From Membranipora membranacea (Eukaryota > Bryozoa > Gymnolaemata > Cheilostomatida > Membraniporidae): a DNA stretch of 64,000 nt. The position numbers and the translations under genes were made by a program. Under the pieces are notes generated by a model. It searched no databases. It saw nothing but the letters and a program-made list of their open reading frames with translations, and was not told where the DNA came from. Below, piece after piece: positions 51,691-63,166 of the stretch (its first letter is position 1; each line of letters opens with the position of its first letter). Location of the stretch: positions 8,804,001 through 8,868,000 of the forward strand of contig OU612067.1 in assembly GCA_914767715.1 (NCBI GenBank), given 5' to 3'.

Positions 51691-53113
51691 TAGCAGGCAG
51701 TACGGGTATAAATAGAATTACAAATCCAATACAATACAATCCAATACGTGGTATCCTCAGACAAACTTCTCAGTAGCCTTCGGGCATCTAGTTGGCTGAG
51801 TCAAAAGCCAGGAGTTATCTGAGTGTCTGGAAAACTTTTGACCCTGTTTAGTCATCATTGATTCGGGGGGAGTCTAGACCAGACAATGAATTCGTAGTAA
51901 AAGGTTGACAGGAGTTTCAGCCTCATTTACCTTTTTGTCTAGACTATGGCAACCCTGAGGGGCATAAGATAACTCTTTGCACCCAAATGCCGACAAAGTA
52001 ATGCATTGATTTATTGCGGAATACTTACCCTGTAAGTCACAAGACTAGAAGTGTCCACTTGTACTGGCCTCAGGATTGGTGAGGTCTAGACCCCACAAGA
52101 TTCTGTGGGCAAATTTTTCAATAATCAATGAAACATCCCATTGGCATGTCGGGCAAAGAAGTCAATAAACTTAAAAATACATAATGTTATAGGATTCTAC
52201 TGTGATTGAAAGTTGTCTAGTCTACTAAGAGCGTATTTTCTCTTAGGGTCATGCTGTCTAGTGATTTACTTGGGTGAAAAAGTCAGGCCTCCAGCCAAAT
52301 CAAGCCTTTCGAGCACCGCAGTCATGTGCGCTTTTAAGTCTCCTTCCATCCAGGGATCAAGGTTCAGTCCAGAAATATATAATTTAGACTTGTAATACAT
52401 TAAATATTAATTTTCTTTATTAACAATTTTTTTGTGTAAATGTTCCATTGTGAAACAGTTGCAAACAGTGCAACGAGCTTAGTTAGGAAACATCAGCAGA
52501 CGAGTGGTGAAATGGATCTGCATTATATTAAATTTTATGTGGTGCGTATCAAATTACAACAAATATATAATCCCTGAATATTACCCTAATCATAGAACTT
52601 CTGGAAGAAATTTTTTAATAATGAGAAAGCGAATTAAAAAGGGATTAATGCTAACTTGTCTACGAGTTGACTTCTCTTTTGCAACATCAATTACTGTCGT
52701 AGAGAGGGATTGTATGGTGGAGTAGAGGGTGTACTATGTCAACACAGGCCATTACACCGTCCTAAACCGTAATTACACCTATAAAATTAGGATTATATCG
52801 TCTGGACAGACAGGAAAGGTGACAAAATGTATCTTATGAGAAAGTTTGTTTATATTGGTGAAGCCCCACAATGCACTTTTGCACTCGCAGACACATATGT
52901 TGTATCTGAGAAGCTTATTAAAGCACTGTGTACCCTCGATTGGCCAATCTCTTAACTATGCAGAACCTGGTAGTAACTCATCGATTGGACCAACTATCCC
53001 GGGCTTCTCGCTATGACGACATGTCCACTGCCCTTAGAAGTTGGAGGGAATGAACTCCCCCTCTGCGCATCGATCTGGAATAATTGGACTGGCTTTGTGT
53101 ATATTGTAAGCAC

Positions 53114-53127
53114 CGGGGGGGGGGGGT
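53114..53127 (+). repeat. poly-G run
   Basis: An uninterrupted run of about 14 G follows gcacc. It is the longest G homopolymer in the window and could form a quadruplex or mark a sequencing-difficult site. Confidence 0.7.
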
Positions 53128-56100
53128 ATCTGGATGGGGCATCTGTAATAGCCCCCTCAATACGATCTAATCTCGGCCTAACAGATTGAATATGCATCTA
53201 GATGGGGAGTGTTTCAAAAAGTGATTGGACTTGCTGGCCCATTATAAAATATTTTGCTATCTTATAATCTACACTCTTATATTGAGTTTCATTCTTGGAA
53301 AAAATTCCCACCGGTTTTAGAACTGATATGTGTAGGTGTATAGATGTAAGATTCCGCTTCTCTCTGGGTTCCCTTTGTATGTGATTCATGTTCCGAGAGT
53401 TACACAACAGTCACTAATTTAAATGAAATTAAATTTACTTTCTGTTTAATCCCTACTAATCCCGTCTATTTTCCCATAGACTTGTCTATTGTTTTAACTT
53501 AATCCTCGGAACCTACCCTCCCACACCCACAACTTAATTGATGTGAGACTTAAATGGTTTTTGTCTCTCTTACTTTTCACTGTTGAGTGAAAGTAGATAT
53601 TATCATACCAGGTGTACATTATGTCTTTTTAAAAATTTGCTTTCTAAAATTAGAACGCATTACTCGAGACATTAGTATTTCAATGTCTTTCTGGGTTGAA
53701 TTTTTTTTCAGTGACACAAGTTATTATTAGACAACATTAAAAAGTGAATGATCTTGGTAAAGCAGGGTTCACACACAGACACCATGGTGACAATACAGCA
53801 ACTTTTCACTTATTGAGAATTGTCTGCTTCTGATTTTTTGGCTTCACTTGAAGAAAAGATAGCTATATTAATAATAAATTAAGAGTCAAAAAAACTATTT
53901 GGGTGTTTCCCTACTTATTTTTGAAAATATGCCTGGTTTCTAGGAAAAGGAGCATAGTTCAAGCATGCTATTTTTACTTGGGGGTGTTTCAATATTGTAA
54001 TGCCATTGCCTCAACTTGGGCAGCTGTTAACGATACATCTCCCTCGATGCTGGACATGCAAAGCAAATGCCATGTCTATCACCGCTAAAATACAAAGTTG
54101 AAATGAAAAGCTAAATAAAAAATCCATTTTGAAAATGGTTGAACTCAGAAAGGAACCTAAATAGTTTGTTGCGAGTCTAGACGGCCCATACAATTATGGA
54201 TTTCAAATAAATTTGGTCAATAGTAACAGCTGATTCAATTATTTATATATGTTAGGCTAACAGATATCCATAGTTATACTCATAGACATAACACACAACA
54301 CTATGGTTATACATAGAGCTGAACTCAGTCATTACAAGCAAGAATCCATAACAGCTACGTCTGGAACTTGAGGCTTTGAGTGTAATCATTTTATTAAGCC
54401 ATCTCACACATTCCAGTTTTTCACTGTAACCGCTGCCTTATTCATGTTTGCTTCTTTATTCAATTTCATATTTATCCCTAGGTAAATTTGTGGAAACCCC
54501 CAAGTATAAATTTCAAAAATTCCAAAAGTTTCCAAGGTACTGCTGCCTGGCTGTATGTTACTGTTCTAGTTTGGCTGATATAAAAATCTGAATGGCGGAG
54601 AAGCTGGTCGATTAGGGCTCTTGGTGGATTTACTCTTGAACTGAAAGCCTCAGATGATAGTCTGCGCTAAGATCTTAATGTCATGATGAGCTTACTACAC
54701 TGTTTCAATTTTAAGAGTGTTCCTTATTATATCTGATTAAAGTTCTTGAACTTTCTTGACCCCAAACCCAAACCCTACACTAACCGCAGCCCACCCCCAT
54801 CCTCCGCTAACCACATATCCCATCGGCTAACCACTTACCCCTTTCGTGACCACTGAATAGCCTTGGTTTGTATAGAAATTTGTCTGCACCTAAATCTTTA
54901 TCTAAAACATCTCCCCCATATGTCTTAATCAATCATATGCTGGAATAGGTCAGAATAATTTTCCTCCTAGATATTTGGCAAGTTTGATACTTCATTGTCT
55001 GACATATCCATTCGATGCATTCATTTTCAATCTCCAAAAAATCATCTAAATGCTACCTGGGAAGGAATGTTACCCATTTCCACAAGTATTTCCCTTGAAA
55101 ATACCAAATTACAGGTCGTGTCACGGCAGCTTCACCTCTGCACTGAGTTGTGCAGGGTGGATAGCAATACCTGAGACGTCTGAAATAAAATAGAGCTAGG
55201 TGCTGTCCATCAAAGTATCGAGAGTTTACAGGTTTTAAAGGTCAATCCGAATCAGATGGTTACATACCCATAAGTGCGCATTTTAAGCTGTCAATCATCA
55301 GCTTTCCATTATTTTAAGGTTAGACTTTAATGGTATTATCCCTGGATTAATATGTTGACCTAACTTTTATACCCATGGCATTGGAGGCTGAACCAATATT
55401 TTATTATGAATTGCCTATTCATGTTTTAAATTGGATGAATACTCAAGAAACAGGAAATTCACTTCAAATACCTGTCAACTCCCTCAACATACAAACCCGG
55501 AAATTCCCTATCAAAATTTTACTGCAACATAATTATTACGGAGGGGGAATTTTCTGACTAAGAATCCCCTTTCATCTTTCACACCCTGGTTCACAAAATA
55601 TAACATATTGTAAAAATGCTTGACACTTTAACTTCATATAGCCTACTTGTACCTTGATCAGCTGAAGAAGTCAGCGAGAACAAACAGGTTTAAATTTTCA
55701 CTAACGCAAATGCTCTATAAACTTTGTGGAGCTGCAATTTACCATATGATGAGAAAAAAAATTTCCTAAGTCCTTGAAGGGACATAAAAAATCCTATCTG
55801 GGACAGTCGAACTGCTGTGCAGGGTATTGCTTATCTTGCATTCATAAACAATACATTGTCGGCTTGTCAGTTTATTATCACTATGCTGGATTTCTTATTG
55901 TCTTACAGAGTTGTTTTCTTTTTAGGTGTGAAAAGCTAACTCCTAAAACAAAGAAGCTCATTCATAGTATCAGCAGGGAGTTTGGGAAATAACTCCCTGG
56001 TATCAGTAGGTTTAGGGAGTTTGGGACAAAACTGTCCCAAACTCGCTGGTGGGTTTAATGTAAAGTAAACTAAAAGCATTCAACATTTATGGGTTATGCA

Positions 56101-56230
56101 TGATAAGGTAACTCGATAAAGACTCAATGCAATATGGGTATAGAGTAGCTGTGCGATTCAAAATGTGCCAACAACTGCAAATGCATATTCTTCCTAGACA
56201 CACTGGTAAGGTCTCGCAGGGTACACATAG

Positions 56231-56374
56231 ATCAAGTTTAATCCAATTGCCTGCATTCTAGTTGCTCCCTTCCACTGGTCACGCCACGTACTAGTGGCTA
56301 GTGGCTAGTGACAAGTGACTAGTCGATCGGGAGCAACTCTGAATGCAGGCAAATGGACCAAACTTGGTCCAGGC
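56231..56374. mobile_element. 144-bp foldback element, family C, with 9-bp target duplication
   Basis: The arms contain TTTAATCCAATTGCCTGCAT on the left and, reverse-complemented on the right, TTTGGTCCATTTGCCTGCAT, each followed by GTTGCTCCC. Between the arms is a short CTAGTGG-type microrepeat. The perfect direct repeat TACACATAG flanks it at 56222-56230 and 56375-56383. Confidence 0.8.
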
Positions 56375-56706
56375 TACACATAGGTACACGGTACATGGGC
56401 ACTAAGGTCATGTTTCAATGCATCAAGGGATATCTTGCACACTGTAAAGTGTTACACTTTGAACAGAATCAATGAAACACAACACAGCTATGTAAACAAA
56501 ACCCTTCGTTAAAAGGCATGTATCATGTCACCTTCAGAAAAAACTATTGATCTTCAGATCATCACACATATGACACTATATTTCAAGGTAATATATAACA
56601 TGATTTAATTGACATAAGTGGCTTCAAAGATACAACATTTTGTAGACATCAGCATCTTCAAAAATTGGAATTATTTGTGGCAGCACAAGTGTAAGGATAC
56701 TGGAAG

Positions 56707-59700
56707 ATGAACTGGCATCTCTACTTGAGGCTTGGGCTTGTGGCAGCACTGATGAGAAGAGCTGTAAGCTGATATAATTAATATTTGTAACTATATATTA
56801 TAAGTAATATTTGGAGGTGTTCCTGCGGCAGATACTATCAAAAAATCCTTTTCTTCTTCCTCATTATATAACAAAATACGAATGGTTTTGAGATTGAATA
56901 TATTTTACATGTTAGAATAATAGAAACATACAGTTCAGAGTTGATTGGTAATGAAAACATAAGTTGTGTTATACAATATTAGGGAACTTAGTACCCTTAC
57001 AATTTTGGTGAACAAATCACCACCGCGCTAAGATTCAGATTATTTCAGTGGTATTTCCAGAAGTGGACTGCAGCCCACGGCACACTTTGTCTACGGTTGC
57101 CAGATAGAAATACACACCTTTAGAATTAAACATCCTTTCTCATCAACTTTATGGAAGTGTATATTTAGTTATATGAGTTATGTTTAGCTAGTTCAGGGTT
57201 AATATTAGCTAGCATCTATTTTTAGAGATTGCAGTTAATATGAGGGTGAGTAAATGTTAGCTAGCCCTAACTATCACTTTTTCAAGCCTGTGTGAAATGG
57301 CATTTATTTCACTCTAAGGAACATTGACTATTAATGCGGAAATAAACATTTACAATTAATACAACCGAAATTTTAACACTCACCCCATAATAGTGTTTTA
57401 CGATAGGCTGCAACGAAAACTGCTCAGAAATGAACATAATCCATTAACTATGTCTGTTTTAGAATTAAGTTTTATGCAATATAAATATATGATTCAGATT
57501 TGTATTTAATTTAAATTTCAGTTTAGAATAAAGGAAAAGTATTGCATTCATTTTTAATTTGATGCCAGACTACTTTGTACTTCAGACCAGGGAGTTTCAA
57601 ACATACGCCACAGACTCCCTGGTCTTACTAACTTTCTAACCAGAAATAGATGCCAGCATTCAATTACTTGAGTTGCCGTTCATTGAAGTATTGAAGGTTA
57701 TTATGAAGTTCGGGTTAAAATAATTGAGTTAGATATTATGTACCATATATTAAGATTTTAAATAACCAAGTAAAACACTATTTTTGTGTAGATGTCGATT
57801 GGTTCTGAGTACAGCGGAGCAGTGTATTATCCATCCACAAACTGTTTGGTGTCCAGTGCCATTACAAGGACAGAGTCAGGAGTTAGTCTGAAAAGATGTG
57901 CTCACATGTGTATAGGAGACACAAACTGTGCTGCCATGGGCTACACAGAAGGCACACAGACCTGCAGACTAGGCAGTGATATTATGGATTCAGCTACTCT
58001 CGATACTGACTGTGTAGCTGCAGAGACAGTCTATGAATCAAGTATGTATCACTTGATTTGTTTTACCATTTATCTTTTGTCTGCATGATCAGCATGTTAA
58101 AATTGATATATATGCAATAATATAACTAAACTTATTCATATCATAATCCTTCCATATCAATCCTTTCTTACCAGGTAACTTCAACATAACTCCAAAACGG
58201 CTGTAATTCTGAGACAGGTATCAGCTAATTAACAAATCATGATGAAGCTTGAGTTTTTGATGCAACTCAAAAGTTAAGTTGAGCCACCAAATTCTTAATT
58301 TCAAATAAGATCACTGGTATGGAATAAATGAATAGAACATGTGTTTATAAATTTATCAGTGAATAAAATAAAGTTTGATGCTTGCAGCTACTGGGAAGTC
58401 ACCCCTTGGATGTGACCTAGCACACGATTGGGTGTATAATTCGGTACGCAGTACGTGTATCAAAATATACAGTGACACAAAAACGAGGGCTATGGCTCAA
58501 GCTGACTGCGAGACTGTCGGAGCTAGTCTGGCGGTTTGGGATAGTCAGGACGCAATCGACTTATGGCGGAGTCTTGTAGAATCTAACACGGGTAAGTGGC
58601 TTTATTATATCAAAATCATAAAAAAATCACCGAAATTTTGTTAGTTTAATCTAGATTTGAACGATATGTTCAAGATTGGACTGTTTAGTCCATGTGAATC
58701 ATGTTCTGGAAAATACTGGAAGGCGAGAAGTTTGTTTGATAACAGGAAATTGTTTTCCACCATAAAACAAATTTTCAGCCTGACTGCATTTTCCAGAACC
58801 CACGTTGTAACCATGATACCAACTAAGAATGGGATGGTACTAGAATCCTGATATTTCTATTCAGCAAAAATCATAGAAGCCTTTTAGTTGATAGCGCAAC
58901 TGTACACGATTTGTTTCCGCACCAAAATATTGCTGCAGCAAGCCAGCTCCTAGAAAGTTATTTGCATAGAAAGAAGAAAATAATATTTGTACCTTCTCTA
59001 GTAGTTACATCATGAACCTACAGTCAACAAAAGATATTAGTAATACCTGACTACCTCCCAATAGTCACATACATTTTGGGACGGTCTGTTTGCTCAGTGA
59101 CGTAACGCTTTTGTATCAAGATTGGTTATCAAAAAGCTGACCAATAACTGGTCAATGTTCAAACAATGAGGGTTCAATAACAAGTTGTCTGCCCTCTATT
59201 GATTTCCATTTGTCTTGTACCAATTATTGTATTGGTGTTTAATTCTATGGCAGACCCACACTGATCTGAAGTTTTACCTTTGCTTTACCATTTATAGAAT
59301 ATGGTAGCTCACAGTAGTTACAATGGTAGTTTTCCCCCTTATTATCAAGCCAGGATAACTCCTGATCAGTTACTTGATTCTACCAGGGAGGACATTCACC
59401 CTCCCACCCTCCCTGATTCTATCACTTGTAACACTACTATACTCACCACCCATGATATTTATTTGAATCAGTTGAGACTATATAATAAGACAACATAAGA
59501 GACTATTATTAAGCCAGAAAGCAAGTTAGTGTGTGCAAAGAACAAATTTTATTACTGACAGAATATATAATGAGCGTAATATTCAACCACATCGGCAAGT
59601 AAATTCTCTTTTTGACAGACTGGGAAGGAAATGGAGGAGGGATATGGACAGGCGCTCAGCAGATTAGCGGATCTTGGACCTGGACATCTGGCTCCACATG

Positions 59701-59839
59701 GGTTAACTGGAATGAAGGCGAGCCCAATGGTAATGGATTGTGTATCCAAATATACAGATCCGACAGATGGAACATGGATGATTTACAATGTGATCACGAT
59801 GGCCTGCAATTTGTGTGCGAGAAATCATTGGACTCCTAA
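56707..59839 (+). CDS. secreted PAN/apple-like plus C-type lectin protein, about 243 aa
   Basis: Exons: 56707-56763, 57792-58041, 58388-58591 and 59619-59839, phases 0,1,1, 244 codons including the stop. Exon 1 is a short signal-peptide-like start (MNWHLYLRLGLVAALM) and is the least certain exon. Exon 2 resembles a PAN/apple module: CLVSS, SLKRCAHMCIGDTNCAAMGY, TCRLGSD, TDCVAAE. Exons 3 and 4 form a C-type lectin domain: GCDLAHDWVYN, CIKIY, RAMAQADC, GASLAVW, then WTGAQQ, WTWTSG, WVNWNEGEPNGNGLC, RWNMDDLQC and QFVCEK. The EPN triplet is the mannose-type Ca2+/sugar-binding signature. The second ligand motif, WN-M-D, is slightly off the usual WND. It is likely a secreted sugar-binding protein in recognition or adhesion. 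There is no transmembrane segment. Confidence 0.85.
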
Positions 59840-60735
59840 GCTAACATTAAATTTGTGCAAACGTTCTTTTCTATTCTTATGTATTCTCAAACACCATTTT
59901 TAAATTTTCATTGAGTTTGTGTTTTGTTCATATTTAATTTGATCGGGTTATATGGCGTTCCATTGATGATGCTTGCTATGAAGATAATATTTTTAAGTGC
60001 ACTTTAACTTGGTATAATGTTTTCTTCAAAACTCAGCAACATTTGTATTTGTCGCAATGACTTTTGTTTGATGTGGTGTACCTTACTTTTTGTATCTATT
60101 GTGTCATACTTAACTAACAATGTCGATACTTATATTATAAATTATGGATTGATGTTCGGCCCAAACAAATACTCTACAACAAACCCGACAAAGAAGAAAA
60201 AAAAATCTAATTTTTTGCGTAATATGACAGCGCCCTGTGACTGTGAGTGTCACTTTTGGATCTCTCAGGAGACTAAGGATTGAGTTGTCTCCTCTAGCAA
60301 TATCAAGTATCAAGGATTGTAGACTCTTGAGAGAGCCCTCAAAATTTTCCGATGGAAGGTAGAAGGTTTCAAGCAAACAACCTGAGTTGGCCATCAATAA
60401 TGGATGTTTGCATATTCAAAAAGCTGCCTGATACAAAAAAAGCTGAATTCAGCTTTCAATTTGTGCAATTGTAATTTTATCCACTTATTGTAGGATGAGT
60501 GTCTAAATCTTTGTGAGATCAATTATGATTGGTTGGATGACACGGCAGTTAGTTGTATTGTAAAAGTACATGAGGAACCAACCAACAATATAATCACTTT
60601 CCGAGGATTAATTATTAAAACATCTAAAAAAGAGACTAAGCAAAAATATTTTATCAAGCAAAACAGAGCTATCATTGGCAAGTTTCCCACAGGAAATCAA
60701 GTTGATTCAGTGAAATAAAAACTTATCTTGATCCA
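59840..60735. other. convergent intergenic region between lectin and TGF-beta genes
   Basis: The 3' ends of a plus-strand and a minus-strand gene face each other here. The sequence is AT-rich. Overlapping open frames at 60017-60283 (plus) and 60110-60397 (minus) have no motif and no splice context. Both UTRs presumably lie here. Confidence 0.5.
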
Positions 60736-61527
60736 TCAAACACATTGGCAGCTCTCGATTCGACGTATGCTGTCGTGACTGGATTTAACAGATCCATCAA
60801 AGTCACGATAAAGCATCATATGGGATGTCCACTTATCGGCTATGCATGACATGCTTGATTGATTTTCCTCTAACTTATCGAGCATAGCTTGCAACGTCCT
60901 GGTGTAAGCAGGGAGTTGTCCTCTCTCATACGGGGTCATATGATCAAGGTCACAACTGCCGCCACAATAGTTGACAACTATTTTTTTAGGATATATTACC
61001 CAGTGCCATCCGAGCTTTTCAAAATCCAGTTCCAAATGTCTCAGACAACATTGCCCCACACATTTCGGAGCTTTGTGCTTCTTGGTAACATCTGAAAGCA
61101 TTTGGGGTGCTTGGCGCTGCAGCTTTGATAAAGATAGATATGGAATTCCTGAGAAGTGTACAGGTTGTCGAAATTTCAGCCTCAGGTTTATATCCAATGA
61201 GTCTGAACTCTTTGTATAGTGATTGAGTTTGCGTATCAATCCTTTTTGTAGTCTCAATTTCAACCAGTTATTGTATGATGATTTGAGATCTATTGATGCT
61301 TTGAATAACCGGGTGTTGTTTACTTTTATCATCACATTACAACTGTGCGAAGCTCTAGTTCTATTCACAGGTTGCTTGAAGTACAGAGTAAGTTTGTCCA
61401 GTCGTTCATTCTCCTTCAGCTTGATTCTATATGTAAAGTGATGAACATCTCCAGTCCACACATATAAATCTGTCAAAATACAATTGTTGAGGAGTTGATG
61501 ATCTAACAAATTGTGGGTAGGCAAATC
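60736..61527 (-). CDS. TGF-beta superfamily ligand, last exon (propeptide end plus cystine-knot domain)
   Basis: A terminal exon of 263 codons plus stop. The acceptor (gttag) is at 61528-61530 and the first codon after it is Asp. Earlier exons with the signal peptide were not found and probably lie right of the window. The last 108 residues are the ligand: CVGQCC, LDFEKLGWHWVIYPK, VNYCGGSC, MSCIADKW and final SCQCV. The adjacent CC pair after the first Cys places it with the TGF-beta/activin/myostatin-type fold, not with 7-Cys BMPs. Only one Cys is present where most ligands have CC in the wrist loop (SMSC), so the intersubunit disulphide cysteine is replaced by Ser. No RxxR furin site precedes the knot; only a KKHKAPK stretch is there. 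Such ligands signal through Ser/Thr-kinase receptors. Confidence 0.9.
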   Translation of the reverse strand, partial: DLPTHNLLDHQLLNNCILTDLYVWTGDVHHFTYRIKLKENERLDKLTLYFKQPVNRTRASHSCNVMIKVNNTRLFKASIDLKSSYNNWLKLRLQKGLIRKLNHYTKSSDSLDINLRLKFRQPVHFSGIPYLSLSKLQRQAPQMLSDVTKKHKAPKCVGQCCLRHLELDFEKLGWHWVIYPKKIVVNYCGGSCDLDHMTPYERGQLPAYTRTLQAMLDKLEENQSSMSCIADKWTSHMMLYRDFDGSVKSSHDSIRRIESCQCV

Positions 61528-62469
61528 CTAACTAGCTTCACCTTAACATTACCCCGCAGTCTCCCCGCTGAAGCTGTCTCAGATCCAATAAATGGAAATC
61601 TTCTACCACCCGATTTAATCTTGCTCGTTGCTAACTCTCATTCATATATTATCTCTCCTTCCAAATTTAGTTGTAAGTTATGTTTTGCGTATATCAACCC
61701 TGGTATAAATTAGCGAAATAGAGAATATATCCTCTTGATTATACTTCATATATTGATGACTGTCTCAACAAAAAATCTCTGTGGTTAAAATTATAGTCAG
61801 GGTACTCATTATGGTTAATGGTACGCAGTTGTGATATTTGAGGTCCGGGGTCAATAAAAATGCCTGCATCATATTGAAGCTGGCCGGGAAATTATAATTG
61901 CGCGGCGGAAGGGGACTAAAAATATCACCATAGAAAGTGATGACGGATTTCCACTGCCCAGGGTTTTGGCGCGGTTAAAGTACTGTGGTTGCCAGCAGTT
62001 GTAATTTAAAGGAGATTAATCTTTTAAAAATTATGTAAAAATTCAATTTAAAGTTTTATAAATAGAAATACACATGCACTAGCTGGTAGAAAAGAAATCA
62101 ATCATATAGCTATTCACTAAAGTGCATGTCATTTCAATTTGACATCATTGGTGGCATAACCGGCGTTTAAATTCTTTGCCACACCATGTGCCAGTGGCTT
62201 CCGTAGGCTCCCACCATGACAAGAATTGGAGACAACATGTTTGGTTTTATTAGCCTTTAGTTGACCGGTTAATTATATATTTTTGTATAAACATGTCTGA
62301 TGTTTCGTTTTTTTCCTAATGCATTAGAGATGAAATGATACAGAAAATCAATGTTTACAAATAAAGGGACAGTTGCTTCCAAACATAACCACCACCGCCA
62401 ATTATATAAATCAGGTATGTATTTGTATATTCATTCAAAAATGCTTCATCTATTATCATAGACCCTACT

Positions 62470-62537
62470 TAGCCTAGGCAGGCTCTCTGGGGTGGGAGGA
62501 CACCCACCCACCCATCCCAGACAGCCTGTACAGGCTA
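62470..62537. mobile_element. 68-bp foldback element, family B
   Basis: The arms TAGCCTAGGCAGGCTCTCTG and (reverse complement of the right arm) TAGCCTGTACAGGCTGTCTG are inverted repeats, continuing into GGGTGGG-like inner arms. The flanks GACCCTACT and GCCTCAACT match at 6 of 9 positions, consistent with a decayed 9-bp target duplication. Confidence 0.7.
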
Positions 62538-63012
62538 GCCTCAACTGCTGCACAGAATGTTGCTTCTGCTGATTAATTATAAGTGATTAGTTGGATACAT
62601 AGCTGCCGAAACATTCTTGGCAGCGCTCCCAGCCATCACTCTCGCTTCGTTTATAATTCATTTATGTAAAAGTGAATTCGCTGACCAAAGTCTGCAGCTG
62701 GTGGATTAATTAACAAAAGATAATTGGTATATTATCCTACTTTAAAAAAGTTTTCAAGATTTTTATTCTTCATTTTCCTAATTGTTAGCTGATTACACAT
62801 TTCTTACAGTATTGATGTGAATTTCATTCATAATCCGGAACCAGCAGAGCAACCTCTCATGGTGGTATGAGCACAATCATAATGTCTGTGATGGGAGTGT
62901 GGATACCGGGGGCCGTCTGCCGGGGGCAAAAGTCTGGGGGGTGGGCTCAGACAAGTGGATACCCCAAGTTTGATCGTAGGTGGTGTCTGATACTCTAACT
63001 TCAATTGTAGCC

Positions 63013-63166
63013 TAGTTTGAGCGCTCAGGATAGCTGGTAACTCAGGATAGCTGGTAGCTCAGGATAGCTGGTATCTCAGGATAGCTGGTAACAGCATTTC
63101 ATTATCAGTGTTTGATAATGAAATGCTACTACCAGCTATCCCAGCACAGATTGATCGCTTAAACTG
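63013..63166. mobile_element. 154-bp foldback element, family A, with an internal 17-bp tandem repeat
   Basis: The ends TAGTTTGAGCGCTCA and (reverse complement of the right end) CAGTTTAAGCGATCAA, and the centre GCATTTCATTATCA / TGATAATGAAATGC, match the 24309-24422 element. The left arm contains four tandem units of ctcaggatagctggta plus one base, starting at 63024, 63041, 63058 and 63075. The flanks ATTGTAGCC and ATTCGAGGC match at 6 of 9 positions. Confidence 0.8.

Larger units (their letters stand above)
49795..56706. other. 6.9-kb intergenic region
   Basis: It runs from the matrix-protein start to the lectin gene and must include the promoters of both divergent genes. It contains a family C element near 50706-50795, a 167-bp tandem repeat at 51200-51690, a G-homopolymer run near 53114, small palindromes around 55962-56050 and a family C element at 56231-56374. 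Several 60-75 codon open frames show no motif or splice context. Confidence 0.55.

Noticed and set aside
52213-52395. 60-codon plus-strand open frame with a hydrophobic start (LLRAYFLLGSCCLVIYLG)
   Set aside because: It looks like a signal peptide, but no downstream exon, domain or conserved feature supports it.
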